Shown in pieces: positions 43,085-53,933 of a DNA stretch of 57,019 nucleotides; position 1 is the first letter of the stretch, and the number at the start of each line of letters is the position of its first letter. The notes under the pieces were generated by a model, which worked only from the letters and a program-made list of their open reading frames with translations, had not been told where the DNA came from and ran no database searches. The stretch is from NCBI RefSeq assembly GCF_000440115.1, contig NZ_ALMY01000010.1:1-57019 (forward strand), in the 5' to 3' direction. This DNA comes from Streptococcus suis YS56. GTDB lineage: Bacteria; Bacillota; Bacilli; Lactobacillales; Streptococcaceae. A program made the translations under genes and the position numbers.

Positions 43085-43696
43085 TTAGAGCATTTTGTTG
43101 TAGAATTCTACGACAAGAGCTTCGTTGATTTCTGGGTTGATTTCGTCGCGTTCTGGCAAGCGAGTCAATGAACCTTCAAGTTTTTCAGCATCGAATGATA
43201 CGAAAGCTGGACGTCCAAGAGTTGCTTCAACAGCTTCAAGGATAGCTGGAACTTTGATTGACTTCTCACGAACTGAGATCACTTGACCAACTTCAACTCG
43301 GTATGAAGGGATGTCAACGCGTTTGCCGTCAACAAGGATATGACCGTGGTTTACGAATTGACGTGCTTGACGACGAGTAGTTGCCAAACCAAGACGGTAA
43401 ACAACGTTGTCCAAACGACGCTCCAAAAGAAGCATGAAGTTGAAACCAAGAGTACCTTGTTTGATTTTAGTAGCTTGTACGAACAAGTTACGGAATTGTT
43501 TTTCACCCAAACCGTAAGAGAAACGCAATTTTTGTTTCTCAGCCAATTGCAAACCGTATTCTGACAATTTAGAACGGTTGTTTGGTCCGTGTTGACCTGG
43601 TACGTAGTTACGACGTGCCAATTCTTTACCTGTACCTGTCAATGACAAGCCAAGACGACGAGCTTGTTTCCAAGATGGTCCTGTATAACGTGACAT
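43085..43696 (-). CDS. rpsD: 30S ribosomal protein S4
   Basis: A 203-residue protein, the normal S4 length: start [16 protein letters not shown], the S4 RNA-binding domain near residues 93-155 ('[37 protein letters not shown]'), end FYNKML. It is a primary 16S rRNA binder in 30S assembly. GGAGGACATAACAC precedes the ATG. It is monocistronic with a leader of about 260 nt, which in other Firmicutes is the site of S4 autoregulation. Confidence 0.97.
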   Translation of the reverse strand: MSRYTGPSWKQARRLGLSLTGTGKELARRNYVPGQHGPNNRSKLSEYGLQLAEKQKLRFSYGLGEKQFRNLFVQATKIKQGTLGFNFMLLLERRLDNVVYRLGLATTRRQARQFVNHGHILVDGKRVDIPSYRVEVGQVISVREKSIKVPAILEAVEATLGRPAFVSFDAEKLEGSLTRLPERDEINPEINEALVVEFYNKML

Positions 43697-43955
43697 GTGT
43701 TATGTCCTCCTAAAAATAAAAATTTCCGTCATTTCGTTTCTCTTTTATTACGTCGTTAAGTCGGCTTGGCATACCTCAGTATAGCCTGCACCTCCTTGCC
43801 TAGTACTAAAAGGAAACAAAAAGACTTATTTGTAGGAAATAACGTTTTAAGCAAACCTGATTCGTGCAGGAGGCCTTCATCGAAACAGCAACGATTACTC
43901 TTCTTGCTGACCTTCTGTTGACGAGCTTCATTTTGCTCTGCTGTTATTTCGCACA
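43697..43955 (-). ncRNA. rpsD 5' leader (possible S4 autoregulatory region)
   Basis: The predicted start near 43955 leaves about 260 nt untranslated before rpsD. The distal half (43830-43955) contains pairing-rich segments (such as GCAGGAGGCC and GAAGGCCTCCTGC-like partners) compatible with an S4-binding structure. The proximal half carries the 100-bp repeat copy B. No convincing ORF is present. The control role is inferred from known rpsD leaders. Confidence 0.5.
43727..43826. repeat. 100-bp imperfect palindromic repeat, copy B
   Basis: Gap-free homologue of 3263-3362 (about 82 of 100 positions by eye), in the same orientation. The outer arms ATTTCGTTTCTCTTTTATTA and TAGTACTAAAAGGAAACAAA can pair, so it would fold as a long hairpin in the rpsD leader RNA. 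Confidence 0.72.
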
Positions 43956-43961
43956 AAGGTT

Positions 43962-43998
43962 AGTATAGCACAAAAAAAAGGCTCTGTAAAGCCTTTTT
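43962..43998 (-). promoter_or_regulatory. rpsD promoter nested in the upstream terminator
   Basis: A hairpin AAAAAGGCT/AGCCTTTTT (43979-43998 with flanks from 43972) ends the TlpA-like gene. Its loop and stem start hold the rpsD -35 TTTACA (43985-43990). The right arm and T run form the 17-bp spacer, and -10 TATACT lies at 43962-43967. The two functions share the same bases. Confidence 0.7.
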
Positions 43999-44006
43999 CA
44001 TCCTTC

Positions 44007-44570
44007 TTATTGCATTTCTTCCAATAGTTGGACCAATTTATCCTTTTGAACCTGTCCTGCAAAAGAAACCTTGAGGGTTCCATCACTATTGATGAGGATA
44101 TGGGTCGGAAAAGCAGCAATGCCAAAATGTGTCATCGCCTGATCTTTTGTGTCAAACAAGACAGGATAAGTCGCCCCTAGCTCACTAGCCTTCTCTAAAA
44201 TTTCAGCCTTACTCACATCCGCAGGCTTGGTATTCTCAAACTCAGCATCATCAGGTGATGTAATCGACAAAAAGACAAAATCTTCCTTATCCTTATACTC
44301 TTGATAGACCTCCTCCAATTCTGGGATTTCTCTTTGACAAGGACCACACCAGGTCGCCCAAACATTGATATAAATCTTTTTCCTCTTGTAATCTGTCAGA
44401 TTGACCTCATTTCCATCCTTATCCTTTAGGGAAAAATCTAGCGTGACAGGTTGATTAGCCTGTAAAGTTGACTCCGTAGAAGACTGACTTACCAATGGTA
44501 ACAAGGAACAAGCCGTCAACACAAAACAGGAAGCAAGTAAGCAAGCGACAATAGATAGCAACTTTTTCAT
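44007..44570 (-). CDS. TlpA-like thioredoxin lipoprotein
   Basis: A 187-residue lipoprotein (lipobox LTAC, Cys21) with an AhpC/TSA-Redoxin fold. The active site is WCGPC (Cys75, Cys78), and the cis-Pro motif is 'AAFPTHIL'. It should reduce surface disulfides or methionine sulfoxide reductase using electrons passed by the neighbouring CcdA. AAAGGA selects the ATG at 44570. It lies 18 bp after ccdA and is co-transcribed. The pair resembles the pneumococcal CcdA1-Etrx1 system but has no msrAB gene attached. Confidence 0.9.
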   Translation of the reverse strand: MKKLLSIVACLLASCFVLTACSLLPLVSQSSTESTLQANQPVTLDFSLKDKDGNEVNLTDYKRKKIYINVWATWCGPCQREIPELEEVYQEYKDKEDFVFLSITSPDDAEFENTKPADVSKAEILEKASELGATYPVLFDTKDQAMTHFGIAAFPTHILINSDGTLKVSFAGQVQKDKLVQLLEEMQ

Positions 44571-44588
44571 AAACAAATCCTTTCTATC

Positions 44589-45284
44589 CTACTGGAAAAA
44601 ACGAACAAGATGCTGGAAGAAACCTGTTAAAATACTCAAGCCAATCAAGAGCAATAGATAACCTGAAATACGCTTGGTCCAAGCCAAATAGTGCCGATTG
44701 TTCTTGAAGAAAGCCAACATTTTCTGAGAAAAAAAGGCAACCAAAATAAAGGGAAGAATAAAACCAAGACAATAAACCAACAGCAAGATACCGCTCAACC
44801 AGCCCTCCTGACTGCTAGCATAGATAAAGACAGAAGCCAGAATCGGACCGATACATGGTGTCCAAGAAAAACTAAAGGTAAAGCCCATCAAAAAAGCTAA
44901 AAAAGGAGTGACCTGTTTCCCCGCTTGATAGACCTTGTTTTTCGCAGAAAATTCACGCTCCAACATGGGAATATTGAACCAGCCCAACTGCAAAATCCCC
45001 ATGAGAATAATCAGCAGACCACTGATGATTTGCAAGACTTGAGCATTGGCTTGTAAGACCCTACTCAGCAAACTAGAGGCAAAGCCTAATAAGAAGAAGG
45101 TCACAGCAATCCCAACCACAAAACTCAGCGTATTAACCAGGACATTCCTCTCCCCCTCTTTCCCTTCAGCTCCACCTGCCAACAAACCAATATAGATAGG
45201 GAGAATTGGCAGAACACAGGGAGAAAGAAAAGACAGAAGCCCCTCAGCAAACAGAGCCAAAACTGTAAACCATTGCAAGTCCAT
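44589..45284 (-). CDS. ccdA: CcdA-type thiol:disulfide transporter
   Basis: A 231-residue membrane protein with six spans. The two CcdA/DsbD-beta cysteine-proline motifs are present (SPCVLPILP in the first span and TPCIGPIL in the fourth). It carries reducing electrons from cytoplasmic thioredoxin across the membrane to extracytoplasmic partners, here the TlpA-like lipoprotein. The promoter and a cre-like site lie directly upstream. Confidence 0.92.
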   Translation of the reverse strand: MDLQWFTVLALFAEGLLSFLSPCVLPILPIYIGLLAGGAEGKEGERNVLVNTLSFVVGIAVTFFLLGFASSLLSRVLQANAQVLQIISGLLIILMGILQLGWFNIPMLEREFSAKNKVYQAGKQVTPFLAFLMGFTFSFSWTPCIGPILASVFIYASSQEGWLSGILLLVYCLGFILPFILVAFFSQKMLAFFKNNRHYLAWTKRISGYLLLLIGLSILTGFFQHLVRFFQ

Positions 45285-45318
45285 ACAAACTCCTTTCTAT
45301 CTCGCACACAAATGTTGT

Positions 45319-45370
45319 TGAAAGCGCTTTTATGTACTAATATTGTAACACACTGCTTTATCTTAGTCAA
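45319..45370 (-). promoter_or_regulatory. ccdA promoter with downstream cre-like site
   Basis: Minus strand: -35 TTGACT (45365-45370), 17-bp spacer, -10 TACAAT (45342-45347). TGAAAGCGCTTTTA (45319-45332) fits the cre core and lies about 5-18 nt after the predicted start, where CcpA would act as a roadblock. Confidence 0.65.
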
Positions 45371-45391
45371 TATATAGTTTGGTTAAAACAT

Positions 45392-45416
45392 ACAAAAAAG
45401 CCTGCAAATACAGGCT
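45392..45416 (-). terminator. Terminator after veg
   Basis: Minus strand: AGCCTG/CAGGCT (arms 45399-45404 and 45411-45416) with a 6-base loop, followed by six T. It ends the gdpP-rplI-dnaB-veg group. Confidence 0.8.
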
Positions 45417-45423
45417 CCCATTC

Positions 45424-45675
45424 CTAATCCAAATAATGAATCAAAATCTTTTCTGTCAAAATGTCTGAGTAAGTATAAGATTCCACAAAGGTATTGTTTG
45501 GATCTTCAAATTCAACGATAAAGAGAGACTGATAAACCTCCACAATACGCCCCTGCTTATTCTTCTCACGCTTACGACCATTTTCAAGGGTCAACTCAAC
45601 AATTTGTCCCTCATGGTCTTTAATATCTTGTTTGATTTGCTTCATTTTAGCAACATCTGTAAATGCATCACTCAT
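45424..45675 (-). CDS. veg: Veg family protein
   Basis: An 83-residue protein of the Veg (DUF1021) family: the central 'IKDHEGQIVELTLENGRKR' followed by 'GRIVEVYQSLFIVEF' is typical. In Bacillus Veg stimulates biofilm formation by affecting SinR activity; the role in streptococci is not established. It starts three bases after the dnaB stop and is clearly co-transcribed with it. Confidence 0.88.
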   Translation of the reverse strand: MSDAFTDVAKMKQIKQDIKDHEGQIVELTLENGRKREKNKQGRIVEVYQSLFIVEFEDPNNTFVESYTYSDILTEKILIHYLD

Positions 45676-45678
45676 TCT

Positions 45679-47034
45679 CTATCCATCCTCCCTCTTGGAA
45701 ATACTTGCAAATTTATTGTATTCTTTTTGGAACATCAGTTCCACGGTACCACGCGCACCGGAACGGTTTTTCTCGATGATGACCTCGACCGTATTGTTAG
45801 GAATGCCACCATCTTCTTGCTCACCGCGCTCATAGTAATCATCACGATATAAGAAGGCAACGATATCCGCATCCTGCTCGATAGACCCAGATTCACGAAT
45901 ATCAGACAGAACAGGTCTCTTATCCTGACGTTGCTCAACTCCACGAGACAACTGACTGAGGGCGATAACTGGTACTTTCAATTCCTTGGCCAAAATCTTC
46001 AACTGACGGGAAATCTCAGAAACCTCTTGTTGTCGGTTTTCACGACCTGTTCCCGTAATCAATTGAAGATAGTCAATCAAGATCAAGCCCAGATTGCCCG
46101 TTTCCTGAGCCAACTTACGTGAACGCGAACGAATCTCTGTAATCTTGATACCTGGTGTATCATCAATATAGATACTAGCCCGAGCCAGGTTAGCTTGAGC
46201 CACCATGTACTTATTCCATTCTTCCTGCGTTAAATGCCCCGTACGAATAGCCCTCGAATTGATAACTCCCTCAGAAGCGAGCATACGGTCAACCAAGCTT
46301 TCTGCACCCATCTCCAAAGAAAAGATGGCAACTGTCAAACCCAGTTTTGTACCGATATTTTGTGCAATATTGAGAGCAAATGCCGTCTTACCAACCGCAG
46401 GACGAGCCGCAAGAATAATCAACTCTTCCTCATGCAGACCCGTTGTCATGGCATCAAGAGCAGGATAACCAGTTGCAATCCCTGTAATATCCGACGTCTG
46501 CTTAGCACGAGTTTCAAGGTTGTCAAAGTTGATATTCAAGACATCATCAATCCGCTTAAAACCACTTCGACTGGCTCCCTCACTGACATCAATCAAAGCT
46601 TTTTCAGCATTGGCAATAATGTCATCTGAACCATCCGCACCCTCATAAGCCTGATTAACTGCATCCGTCAAACGGGCAATCAGTTTACGGAGATTAGACT
46701 TTTCAGCAACAATCTTGGCATAGAATTCCGCATTGGCTGCCGTCGGCACGGAACTAATGATTTCAGCCAAATAGGCCAAGCCACCAATATTTTCCAAATC
46801 ACCATGGTTCACTAAATAGTTACGCATGGTAGTCGCATCAATTGCCTCATTTCTATCAGAAAGAGCAATCATAGCTTTAAAAATTAGCTTATGAGCATGT
46901 TTGAAAAAATCTTCAGCTTCGATGTATTCACGAACGAAGACCAGCTTGCCTTCATCAAGGAAAATAGCTCCTAATACCGATTGTTCAGCCAGAATATCCT
47001 GCGGTTGCACCCGCAATTCATCCAACTCTGCCAA
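45679..47034 (-). CDS. dnaB: Replicative DNA helicase DnaB
   Basis: A 451-residue RecA-fold hexameric helicase (called DnaC in Bacillus). The N-terminal DnaB domain ('QDILAEQSVLGAIFLDEGKL') precedes the ATPase domain with Walker A ARPAVGKTA, Walker B 'LGLILIDYLQLI' and the late 'VPVIALSQLSRGVEQR' and 'ESGSIEQDADIVAFLYR' motifs. It unwinds DNA at the fork. It is 32 bp after rplI, in the conserved gdpP-rplI-dnaB order. No intein is present. Confidence 0.97.
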   Translation of the reverse strand: MAELDELRVQPQDILAEQSVLGAIFLDEGKLVFVREYIEAEDFFKHAHKLIFKAMIALSDRNEAIDATTMRNYLVNHGDLENIGGLAYLAEIISSVPTAANAEFYAKIVAEKSNLRKLIARLTDAVNQAYEGADGSDDIIANAEKALIDVSEGASRSGFKRIDDVLNINFDNLETRAKQTSDITGIATGYPALDAMTTGLHEEELIILAARPAVGKTAFALNIAQNIGTKLGLTVAIFSLEMGAESLVDRMLASEGVINSRAIRTGHLTQEEWNKYMVAQANLARASIYIDDTPGIKITEIRSRSRKLAQETGNLGLILIDYLQLITGTGRENRQQEVSEISRQLKILAKELKVPVIALSQLSRGVEQRQDKRPVLSDIRESGSIEQDADIVAFLYRDDYYERGEQEDGGIPNNTVEVIIEKNRSGARGTVELMFQKEYNKFASISKREDG

Positions 47035-47065
47035 GATCTCACCTCCTCACTGGCTAGATAAATAA

Positions 47066-47518
47066 TTAAGCTTCCTTAATACTCAAATTAATGATGCCTG
47101 TTACATCTTGATAGATTTTAACTGGTACATCAATGAGACCAATCGCACGAATTGGGTGATCCAGCTGAATATGGCGTTTATCAATCTTGATGCCAAATTG
47201 CTTGTCCAATTCTTCAGCAATTTTCTTGCTGGTAATAGAACCAAAGGTACGACCATCTGGACCAACTTTTTCGACAAATTTCACTAAAGTAGCTTCCTCA
47301 GCCAGCTTAGCCTTGATAGCCTCTGCTTCTGCAATCATCTCTGCATGAGCCTTTTCCTTAGATTTTTCCTGACCACGAAGGGCGCTGATCGCTTGATTTG
47401 TTGCTTCCTTAGCCAAATTTTTCTTAATCAAGAAATTTTGGGCATAACCTGTTGGAACTTCCTTAATCTCACCCTTTTTACCTTGACCTTTAACATCTGC
47501 TAAAAAGATTACTTTCAT
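47066..47518 (-). CDS. rplI: 50S ribosomal protein L9
   Basis: A 150-residue protein with L9's N-terminal rRNA-binding domain ([20 protein letters not shown], '[16 protein letters not shown]'), connecting helix and C-terminal domain. I place the start at the ATG at 47518; the frame runs 7 codons further up. It begins ten bases after the gdpP stop and is translationally close to it. Confidence 0.97.
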   Translation of the reverse strand: MKVIFLADVKGQGKKGEIKEVPTGYAQNFLIKKNLAKEATNQAISALRGQEKSKEKAHAEMIAEAEAIKAKLAEEATLVKFVEKVGPDGRTFGSITSKKIAEELDKQFGIKIDKRHIQLDHPIRAIGLIDVPVKIYQDVTGIINLSIKEA

Positions 47519-47528
47519 ATCTGTTCTC

Positions 47529-49490
47529 CTAATTTCCATTTATTTCTTCGCGGATTTTATCCGTCAACTTTTCACATACTTCTGCGATTGTCTGGTCATA
47601 TACCTGAGCGGCAGCTAGGTTAAAGTGGCCACCTCCACCCATTTCTTCCATAATGCGTTGAACATTGATTTTACTATGACTCCTTGCAGAAATAGATACA
47701 TACCCTTTGGTATTTCTTGTTACAACGAATACCGCCTCAATTCCTGCCATGTCCAATATTGTATTGGCAGCCTTGCTCGGAATAATATTATCGTATTCTT
47801 TAGTATCATCTGCACACGCAATAACAACATTGGACTCAATTCTCTGCCCACTTAAAATCAGTTCATTGATTTGACGATATTCCTCAAAATCTGTCGCAGC
47901 AATCTGCTGAATTTCCAAGCTATCGCTACCACGAGTCCGCAAGTAACTAGCCACATCAAAAGTACGACTGGTCACACGAGATGTGAAATTTTTTGTATCA
48001 AGCATAATCCCAGCCATCAATAAACTAGATTGAATGCGATTAAGCTTATGGTGTTTGTCATTCTGGAACTGAATTAATTCCGTTACTAACTCACTCGCAG
48101 AACTAGCACCACTCTCTATATAAGTCAAAACTGCATTATTTGGGAAATCTGTATCGCGACGATGATGATCAACCACCACAACCTGGGTAAATTGTTCATA
48201 GAAATCCTTATCCAAAGTCAAGCCAATCTTTGAATGATCTACCATGATTAACAACGACTGGAAAGTGACCATCTTCATGGCTTCCTCAACCGTTAGCAAA
48301 TTAGAACAATTTTCATCACTCAACTTCTTGATGGCACGTGCAATATCTGGTGCCATTTCATCTGGATTATACACCGTGTAGGCATTGTTCATAATATTTT
48401 GAGCAAAGTACTGCATACCGACCGCGGATCCAAGCGCGTCCATATCTAAATTACGATGTCCCACCACAAAAACAGCATCAACCGATTTGAGTTTATCTGA
48501 TACAGCAGTCATCATAGCACGAGTCCGCGTACGTGTTCGTTTAACGGAAGAAGCCGAGCCACCGCCAAAGAAAAGTGGCTGTTTACTCTCATCATTTTCC
48601 TTGACCACAACCTGGTCTCCACCACGAACCTCAGCCATATTGAGATTTTGGAGCGCAACTTGTCCGATTTGGTGATGATTTTCATTACCATACGCCAATC
48701 CCATACTCAAAGTCAAACCTAAATCTAACTTTTTAGCCTCCTCGCGGAACTTATCAATAACTGAAAACTTATTCTCTATCAATTTTTCCAACACAGCATA
48801 ATCTGTAAAGAAATAGAATCGATCCATTGTGCCGCGTCGGTAGTAGATACCGTAATCATGACAAAATTCCGAAACAAATTGAGCCAAGAAGGAATTGACT
48901 TGGCTAATTTGAGAATCAGTTACAGCATCCTCAAGCTCATCATAGTTATCAACTGAAATAATCCCTATAACAGGACGGCTTCCGATCAAACTATTTGTCG
49001 CCGAATACTCTGTTGACGCATCAAAAAAGTAAAATAACCCTTGATCAAAATCAACGTTAACAGCATATCTCTTGCCTGAAAAGTTCGCATAAATTCGCTC
49101 CTCATCCAGACCAACGTCAATAATTTCACGTAGTTTTTTTTGATCAAACTCACCATTTTCTTGAGCAAAAATCAGCTCAGCAAAAGGATTAAACCATTCT
49201 ACCTGATTACTATCTGGTCGGACTTTGATAACTCCCACTGGCATTTTATCCAAGAGCATCATCAAACCAGAATTGGCCTGATTATTGAGATATTCAATCT
49301 GTTCTAGCTCACTAAATTCATAAGAATGTTTTTGATAAATAAACAGCGCAATCAACACCAACAGGCTGATGAGTAGCGCAAAAACTGTACTGGCACCAAT
49401 TGGAAAAAGTCGGTGAACAAGAGCCACCACCCCAAATAAAATGACACCTATCATGACAAAGTGAATTGTCGAAAATCGAAATTTTTTCAT
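47529..49490 (-). CDS. gdpP: Cyclic-di-AMP phosphodiesterase GdpP
   Basis: About 653 residues. Two N-terminal membrane spans, a PAS-like domain (about 80-150) and a degenerate GGDEF domain (about 170-300) come first. The DHH/DHHA1 phosphodiesterase part follows with '[14 protein letters not shown]', '[12 protein letters not shown]' and '[12 protein letters not shown]'. It hydrolyses c-di-AMP to pApA and so sets potassium/osmolyte balance and beta-lactam tolerance. The ATG at 49490 follows AGAGG. It is the first gene of the group with rplI, dnaB and veg. Confidence 0.96.
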   Translation of the reverse strand: MKKFRFSTIHFVMIGVILFGVVALVHRLFPIGASTVFALLISLLVLIALFIYQKHSYEFSELEQIEYLNNQANSGLMMLLDKMPVGVIKVRPDSNQVEWFNPFAELIFAQENGEFDQKKLREIIDVGLDEERIYANFSGKRYAVNVDFDQGLFYFFDASTEYSATNSLIGSRPVIGIISVDNYDELEDAVTDSQISQVNSFLAQFVSEFCHDYGIYYRRGTMDRFYFFTDYAVLEKLIENKFSVIDKFREEAKKLDLGLTLSMGLAYGNENHHQIGQVALQNLNMAEVRGGDQVVVKENDESKQPLFFGGGSASSVKRTRTRTRAMMTAVSDKLKSVDAVFVVGHRNLDMDALGSAVGMQYFAQNIMNNAYTVYNPDEMAPDIARAIKKLSDENCSNLLTVEEAMKMVTFQSLLIMVDHSKIGLTLDKDFYEQFTQVVVVDHHRRDTDFPNNAVLTYIESGASSASELVTELIQFQNDKHHKLNRIQSSLLMAGIMLDTKNFTSRVTSRTFDVASYLRTRGSDSLEIQQIAATDFEEYRQINELILSGQRIESNVVIACADDTKEYDNIIPSKAANTILDMAGIEAVFVVTRNTKGYVSISARSHSKINVQRIMEEMGGGGHFNLAAAQVYDQTIAEVCEKLTDKIREEINGN

Positions 49491-49570
49491 CACTAACCTC
49501 TGCCTGCCATTGTACCATAAATAGCTAGAAATTGCTAGTTTTCGCTAGCAAACAAAGGAAAAGAACAGCC

Positions 49571-51487
49571 TTACTGACTGTCCTTTGATTTGTTTTTAGA
49601 AATAGAACGACTGCGTCCTTCCAAGTAGACCATGAGAATGGAGATGTCCGCTGGATTGACTCCGGAAATCCGACTAGCCTGGCCAATGGTTTCTGGTGAA
49701 ATCAGCTTGAATTTCTGACGAGCTTCGGTCGCAATGGAGTCAATGTCATCCCAGTCGATGTCGGCTGGAATACGCTTTTCTTCCATGCGTTTCATCTTCT
49801 CCACCTGATCCAAGGCCTTGGCAATATAACCCTCGTACTTGACCTCTGTTTCAATCAATTCAATGGTCTTAGCATCCAAGTCCTCTGCCGCAGGACCGAT
49901 AAAGGCTACCGCATCTGCATAAGTCACATCTGGACGGCGCATGAATTCCTTGGCGGTCAAAGCGTCTGTCAAGGGCTTGAATCCCATAGCAACAACTTTT
50001 TCGTTGGTTTCCTTGATTGGCTTGAGTTTGATAGATTCCAAGCGTTTCATCTCATTGTCAAATTGATTTTTGTGAATCTGGAAAACCTGCCAGCGTTCAT
50101 CATCCACCAAGCCGACTTGACGACCAATCTCCGTCAGACGCATATCAGCATTGTCATGACGCAAAATCAAGCGGTACTCTGCCCGGCTGGTCAAGAGGCG
50201 GTAAGGCTCCACCGTTCCCTTGGTCACCAGGTCATCAATCATAACACCAATGTAGCCGTCGCTTCGTTTCAAAATCAGCTCAGGCTTGCCCTGCACCTTA
50301 AGGGCTGCATTGATACCAGCGACAATTCCCTGACCTGCTGCTTCTTCATAACCCGATGTACCATTGGTCTGACCTGCTGTAAAGAGCCCTGAAATCTTCT
50401 TGGTTTCAAGCGTCGCCCGCAACTGATGAGGCATAACCATATCGTACTCAATAGCATAGCCCGTCCGCATCATCTGGGCATTTTCCAAACCTTTAATGGA
50501 GTGGATCAAGTCCTGCTGCACATCTTCTGGCAGACTGGTTGACAGCCCTTGAACATAGATTTCATCTGTGTTGCGACCTTCTGGCTCTAGGAAAAGTTGG
50601 TGGCGTTCCTTGTTGGCAAAACGCACAATCTTGTCCTCGATTGACGGACAATAACGGGGCCCAATCCCCTTGACAATGCCCGAAAACATGGGCGCTCGGT
50701 GAAGATTACTGTTGATAATCTCATGGCTGGTCGCATTGGTATAGGTCAACCAACAAGGAATTTGGTCTTGTAAATAATCCTCATCCTTTGACAAGAATGA
50801 AAAGTGGTTTGGTTTTTCATCGCCTGGTTGAATTTCTGTCTCCTCGTAGTTTATAGTACGAGCATTGACACGCGGTGGCGTTCCTGTCTTGAAACGACCG
50901 ATTTCAAGTCCCAATTCCTTCAGATTATCCGCCAGCGTGATAGAAGCTAGGCTATTATTAGGGCCTGACGAATACTTGAGGTCACCGATGATAATCTCGC
51001 CACGCAGGGCTGTACCCGTCGTCACCACAACCGCCTTGGCAGAAAATTTCTGGTTGGTAGCCGTGCGGATACCGATAACCTTACCGTCTTCTACCAAAAT
51101 CTCATCAATCATGGTTTGACGCAGGGTCAGATTTTCCTGACGCTCGACCGTCCGCTTCATCTCCGCTGCGTACTCTGCCTTGTCCGCCTGAGCCCGCAAG
51201 GCACGAACAGCTGGCCCCTTGCCCATATTGAGCATTTTCATCTGGATGTAGGTTTTATCAATGTTGCGGCCCATTTCGCCACCTAGGGCATCAATTTCCC
51301 GTACCACAATCCCCTTGGCAGAACCACCAATGGAGGGATTACAGGGCATAAAAGCCACCATATCCAAGTTTATCGTCGCAAGCAGGGTCTTACAGCCCAT
51401 CCGACTAGCTGCCAAGCCTGCTTCTACACCCGCGTGCCCCGCTCCAATAACGATGACATCGTAGTTTTCTGCAAATGTGTGTGTCAT
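49571..51487 (-). CDS. mnmG: tRNA uridine-5-carboxymethylaminomethyl modification enzyme MnmG
   Basis: A 638-residue FAD protein (GidA) with '[21 protein letters not shown]' at the N-terminus, '[22 protein letters not shown]' and the conserved FNPSIGG-like region. Its C-terminal helical domain ends '[22 protein letters not shown]'. With MnmE it modifies U34 of certain tRNAs. It overlaps the upstream Nudix gene by four bases. A weak hairpin overlapping the stop (GGACAG/CTGTTC, about 49562-49585) may terminate it. Confidence 0.97.
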   Translation of the reverse strand: MTHTFAENYDVIVIGAGHAGVEAGLAASRMGCKTLLATINLDMVAFMPCNPSIGGSAKGIVVREIDALGGEMGRNIDKTYIQMKMLNMGKGPAVRALRAQADKAEYAAEMKRTVERQENLTLRQTMIDEILVEDGKVIGIRTATNQKFSAKAVVVTTGTALRGEIIIGDLKYSSGPNNSLASITLADNLKELGLEIGRFKTGTPPRVNARTINYEETEIQPGDEKPNHFSFLSKDEDYLQDQIPCWLTYTNATSHEIINSNLHRAPMFSGIVKGIGPRYCPSIEDKIVRFANKERHQLFLEPEGRNTDEIYVQGLSTSLPEDVQQDLIHSIKGLENAQMMRTGYAIEYDMVMPHQLRATLETKKISGLFTAGQTNGTSGYEEAAGQGIVAGINAALKVQGKPELILKRSDGYIGVMIDDLVTKGTVEPYRLLTSRAEYRLILRHDNADMRLTEIGRQVGLVDDERWQVFQIHKNQFDNEMKRLESIKLKPIKETNEKVVAMGFKPLTDALTAKEFMRRPDVTYADAVAFIGPAAEDLDAKTIELIETEVKYEGYIAKALDQVEKMKRMEEKRIPADIDWDDIDSIATEARQKFKLISPETIGQASRISGVNPADISILMVYLEGRSRSISKNKSKDSQ

Positions 51488-51945
51488 TTTGTTTTCTCCT
51501 TCATATTCATGATGTGTTTGATTTGCCCATTCCAGTTTGACAATTCTTGAGCCAGAAAGGATGGTACGACATCTAGGTTGACAAGCTTGTCAAGTTCAAT
51601 CCATTCACAAACTTGTTCCAAGTTATCTTCAATCATCTCCTTAGGCATTTCTCCAGTAGGCTCAACAATAAAATGAAATTCTACATTGTGAAAATCTATG
51701 TCTTTATGTGTAAACTGATTTTCAACGACAAAGGCTAGTTGGTTGACACAGCTGTCAACCCCTAATTCTTCTTTGACTTCTCGAACAACCGCATCTTGTG
51801 CCGTTTCGTTGACTGCAATCGCACCGCCAATGGTATAATAACGCCCCTTAGCGTCCTTGGTGAGAAATATTTTTCCGTCTTTTATAAGCAATGCAGTGGC
51901 ACGAATACCGAAGACCTGATTGTCAATTTTAGTCCTAAAATCCAT
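51484..51945 (-). CDS. Nudix hydrolase (copy 2 of tandem pair)
   Basis: A 153-residue Nudix protein. The Nudix box is G-x5-E-x7-REVKEELGV ('[22 protein letters not shown]'). The start [20 protein letters not shown] is nearly the same as in the neighbour at 51982-52434; the two are clear tandem paralogues. It should hydrolyse a nucleoside diphosphate derivative; substrate unknown. It overlaps mnmG by four bases. Confidence 0.9.
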   Translation of the reverse strand: MDFRTKIDNQVFGIRATALLIKDGKIFLTKDAKGRYYTIGGAIAVNETAQDAVVREVKEELGVDSCVNQLAFVVENQFTHKDIDFHNVEFHFIVEPTGEMPKEMIEDNLEQVCEWIELDKLVNLDVVPSFLAQELSNWNGQIKHIMNMKEKTK

Positions 51946-51981
51946 TCTTCCTTCTCTTTTCTAAAATTTCATTTAGATAGG

Positions 51982-52434
51982 CTAGCTTTCCCAATTAATA
52001 AAATGCTGCAATTGTCCCTTCCAGCCAGCGAGCTCCGTCTTGAGAAAGGCAGGGTTGAGGTCAAGATTTTTCAAGTCTGTAAAAGCAATCCACTCACACT
52101 GGCGGATAGAATCACCTTCTTCCAGATAGGTAACTGGCTCAGACAGTGGGGTAACAAGGTAAAGAAATTCAATCTGATGATAGGATTTCTCCTGCAAGAT
52201 AAACTGATTTTCAACAATGAAAGCCAGCGGTCCAACCTCCACATCAATTCCAAGTTCTTCTTGCATTTCCCGTTGCACAGCCTCTTGGGTTGTTTCGCCC
52301 AGCTGAATAGCACCCCCCAAGGTATAGTAGTTCCCCTCTGGTGCCCTTACAAGAAATAGTTTTTCATCTTTTACTAACAATCCTGTCGCACGAACACCAA
52401 AGGACTGATTGCCTATCACTGTCCGAAAGTCCAT
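51982..52434 (-). CDS. Nudix hydrolase (copy 1 of tandem pair)
   Basis: A 150-residue Nudix protein with box 'GAIQLGETTQEAVQREMQEELGI'. It aligns end to end with the downstream Nudix protein (shared MDFRT.I.NQ.FG.RAT.LL, LAF.VENQF, C-terminal W.GQ..H). It is the first gene of the unit Nudix-Nudix-mnmG, driven by the promoter at 52539-52566. Substrate unknown. Confidence 0.9.
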   Translation of the reverse strand: MDFRTVIGNQSFGVRATGLLVKDEKLFLVRAPEGNYYTLGGAIQLGETTQEAVQREMQEELGIDVEVGPLAFIVENQFILQEKSYHQIEFLYLVTPLSEPVTYLEEGDSIRQCEWIAFTDLKNLDLNPAFLKTELAGWKGQLQHFINWES

Positions 52435-52538
52435 CTTCTCTCCTCAATAGCAAAAAATAGCCAAAACTCTCGAAAACTGCAGGACAAAAAAGCCTACAAT
52501 TCCCATGAGCTTTGACCATCATAGTTCTTGTTAGAAAT

Positions 52539-52566
52539 ATTGTATCAAATTGTCCTGACAAGTCAA
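52539..52566 (-). promoter_or_regulatory. Promoter of the Nudix-mnmG unit
   Basis: Minus strand: -35 TTGACT (52561-52566), 16-bp spacer, -10 TACAAT (52539-52544). A leader of about 100 nt follows. Confidence 0.6.
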
Positions 52567-52593
52567 GTTAAACAATCTTTACACGACTGTCAA

Positions 52594-53931
<1,338 letters not shown>

Positions 53932-53933
53932 CT

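Noticed and set aside
43756..43956. 66-codon frame upstream of rpsD
   Set aside because: Runs through the palindromic repeat copy and the rpsD leader; no ribosome site. Treated as untranslated leader.
51796..52359. 187-codon plus-strand frame opposite the Nudix pair
   Set aside because: Antisense to two clear Nudix genes, no ribosome site, no recognisable sequence.
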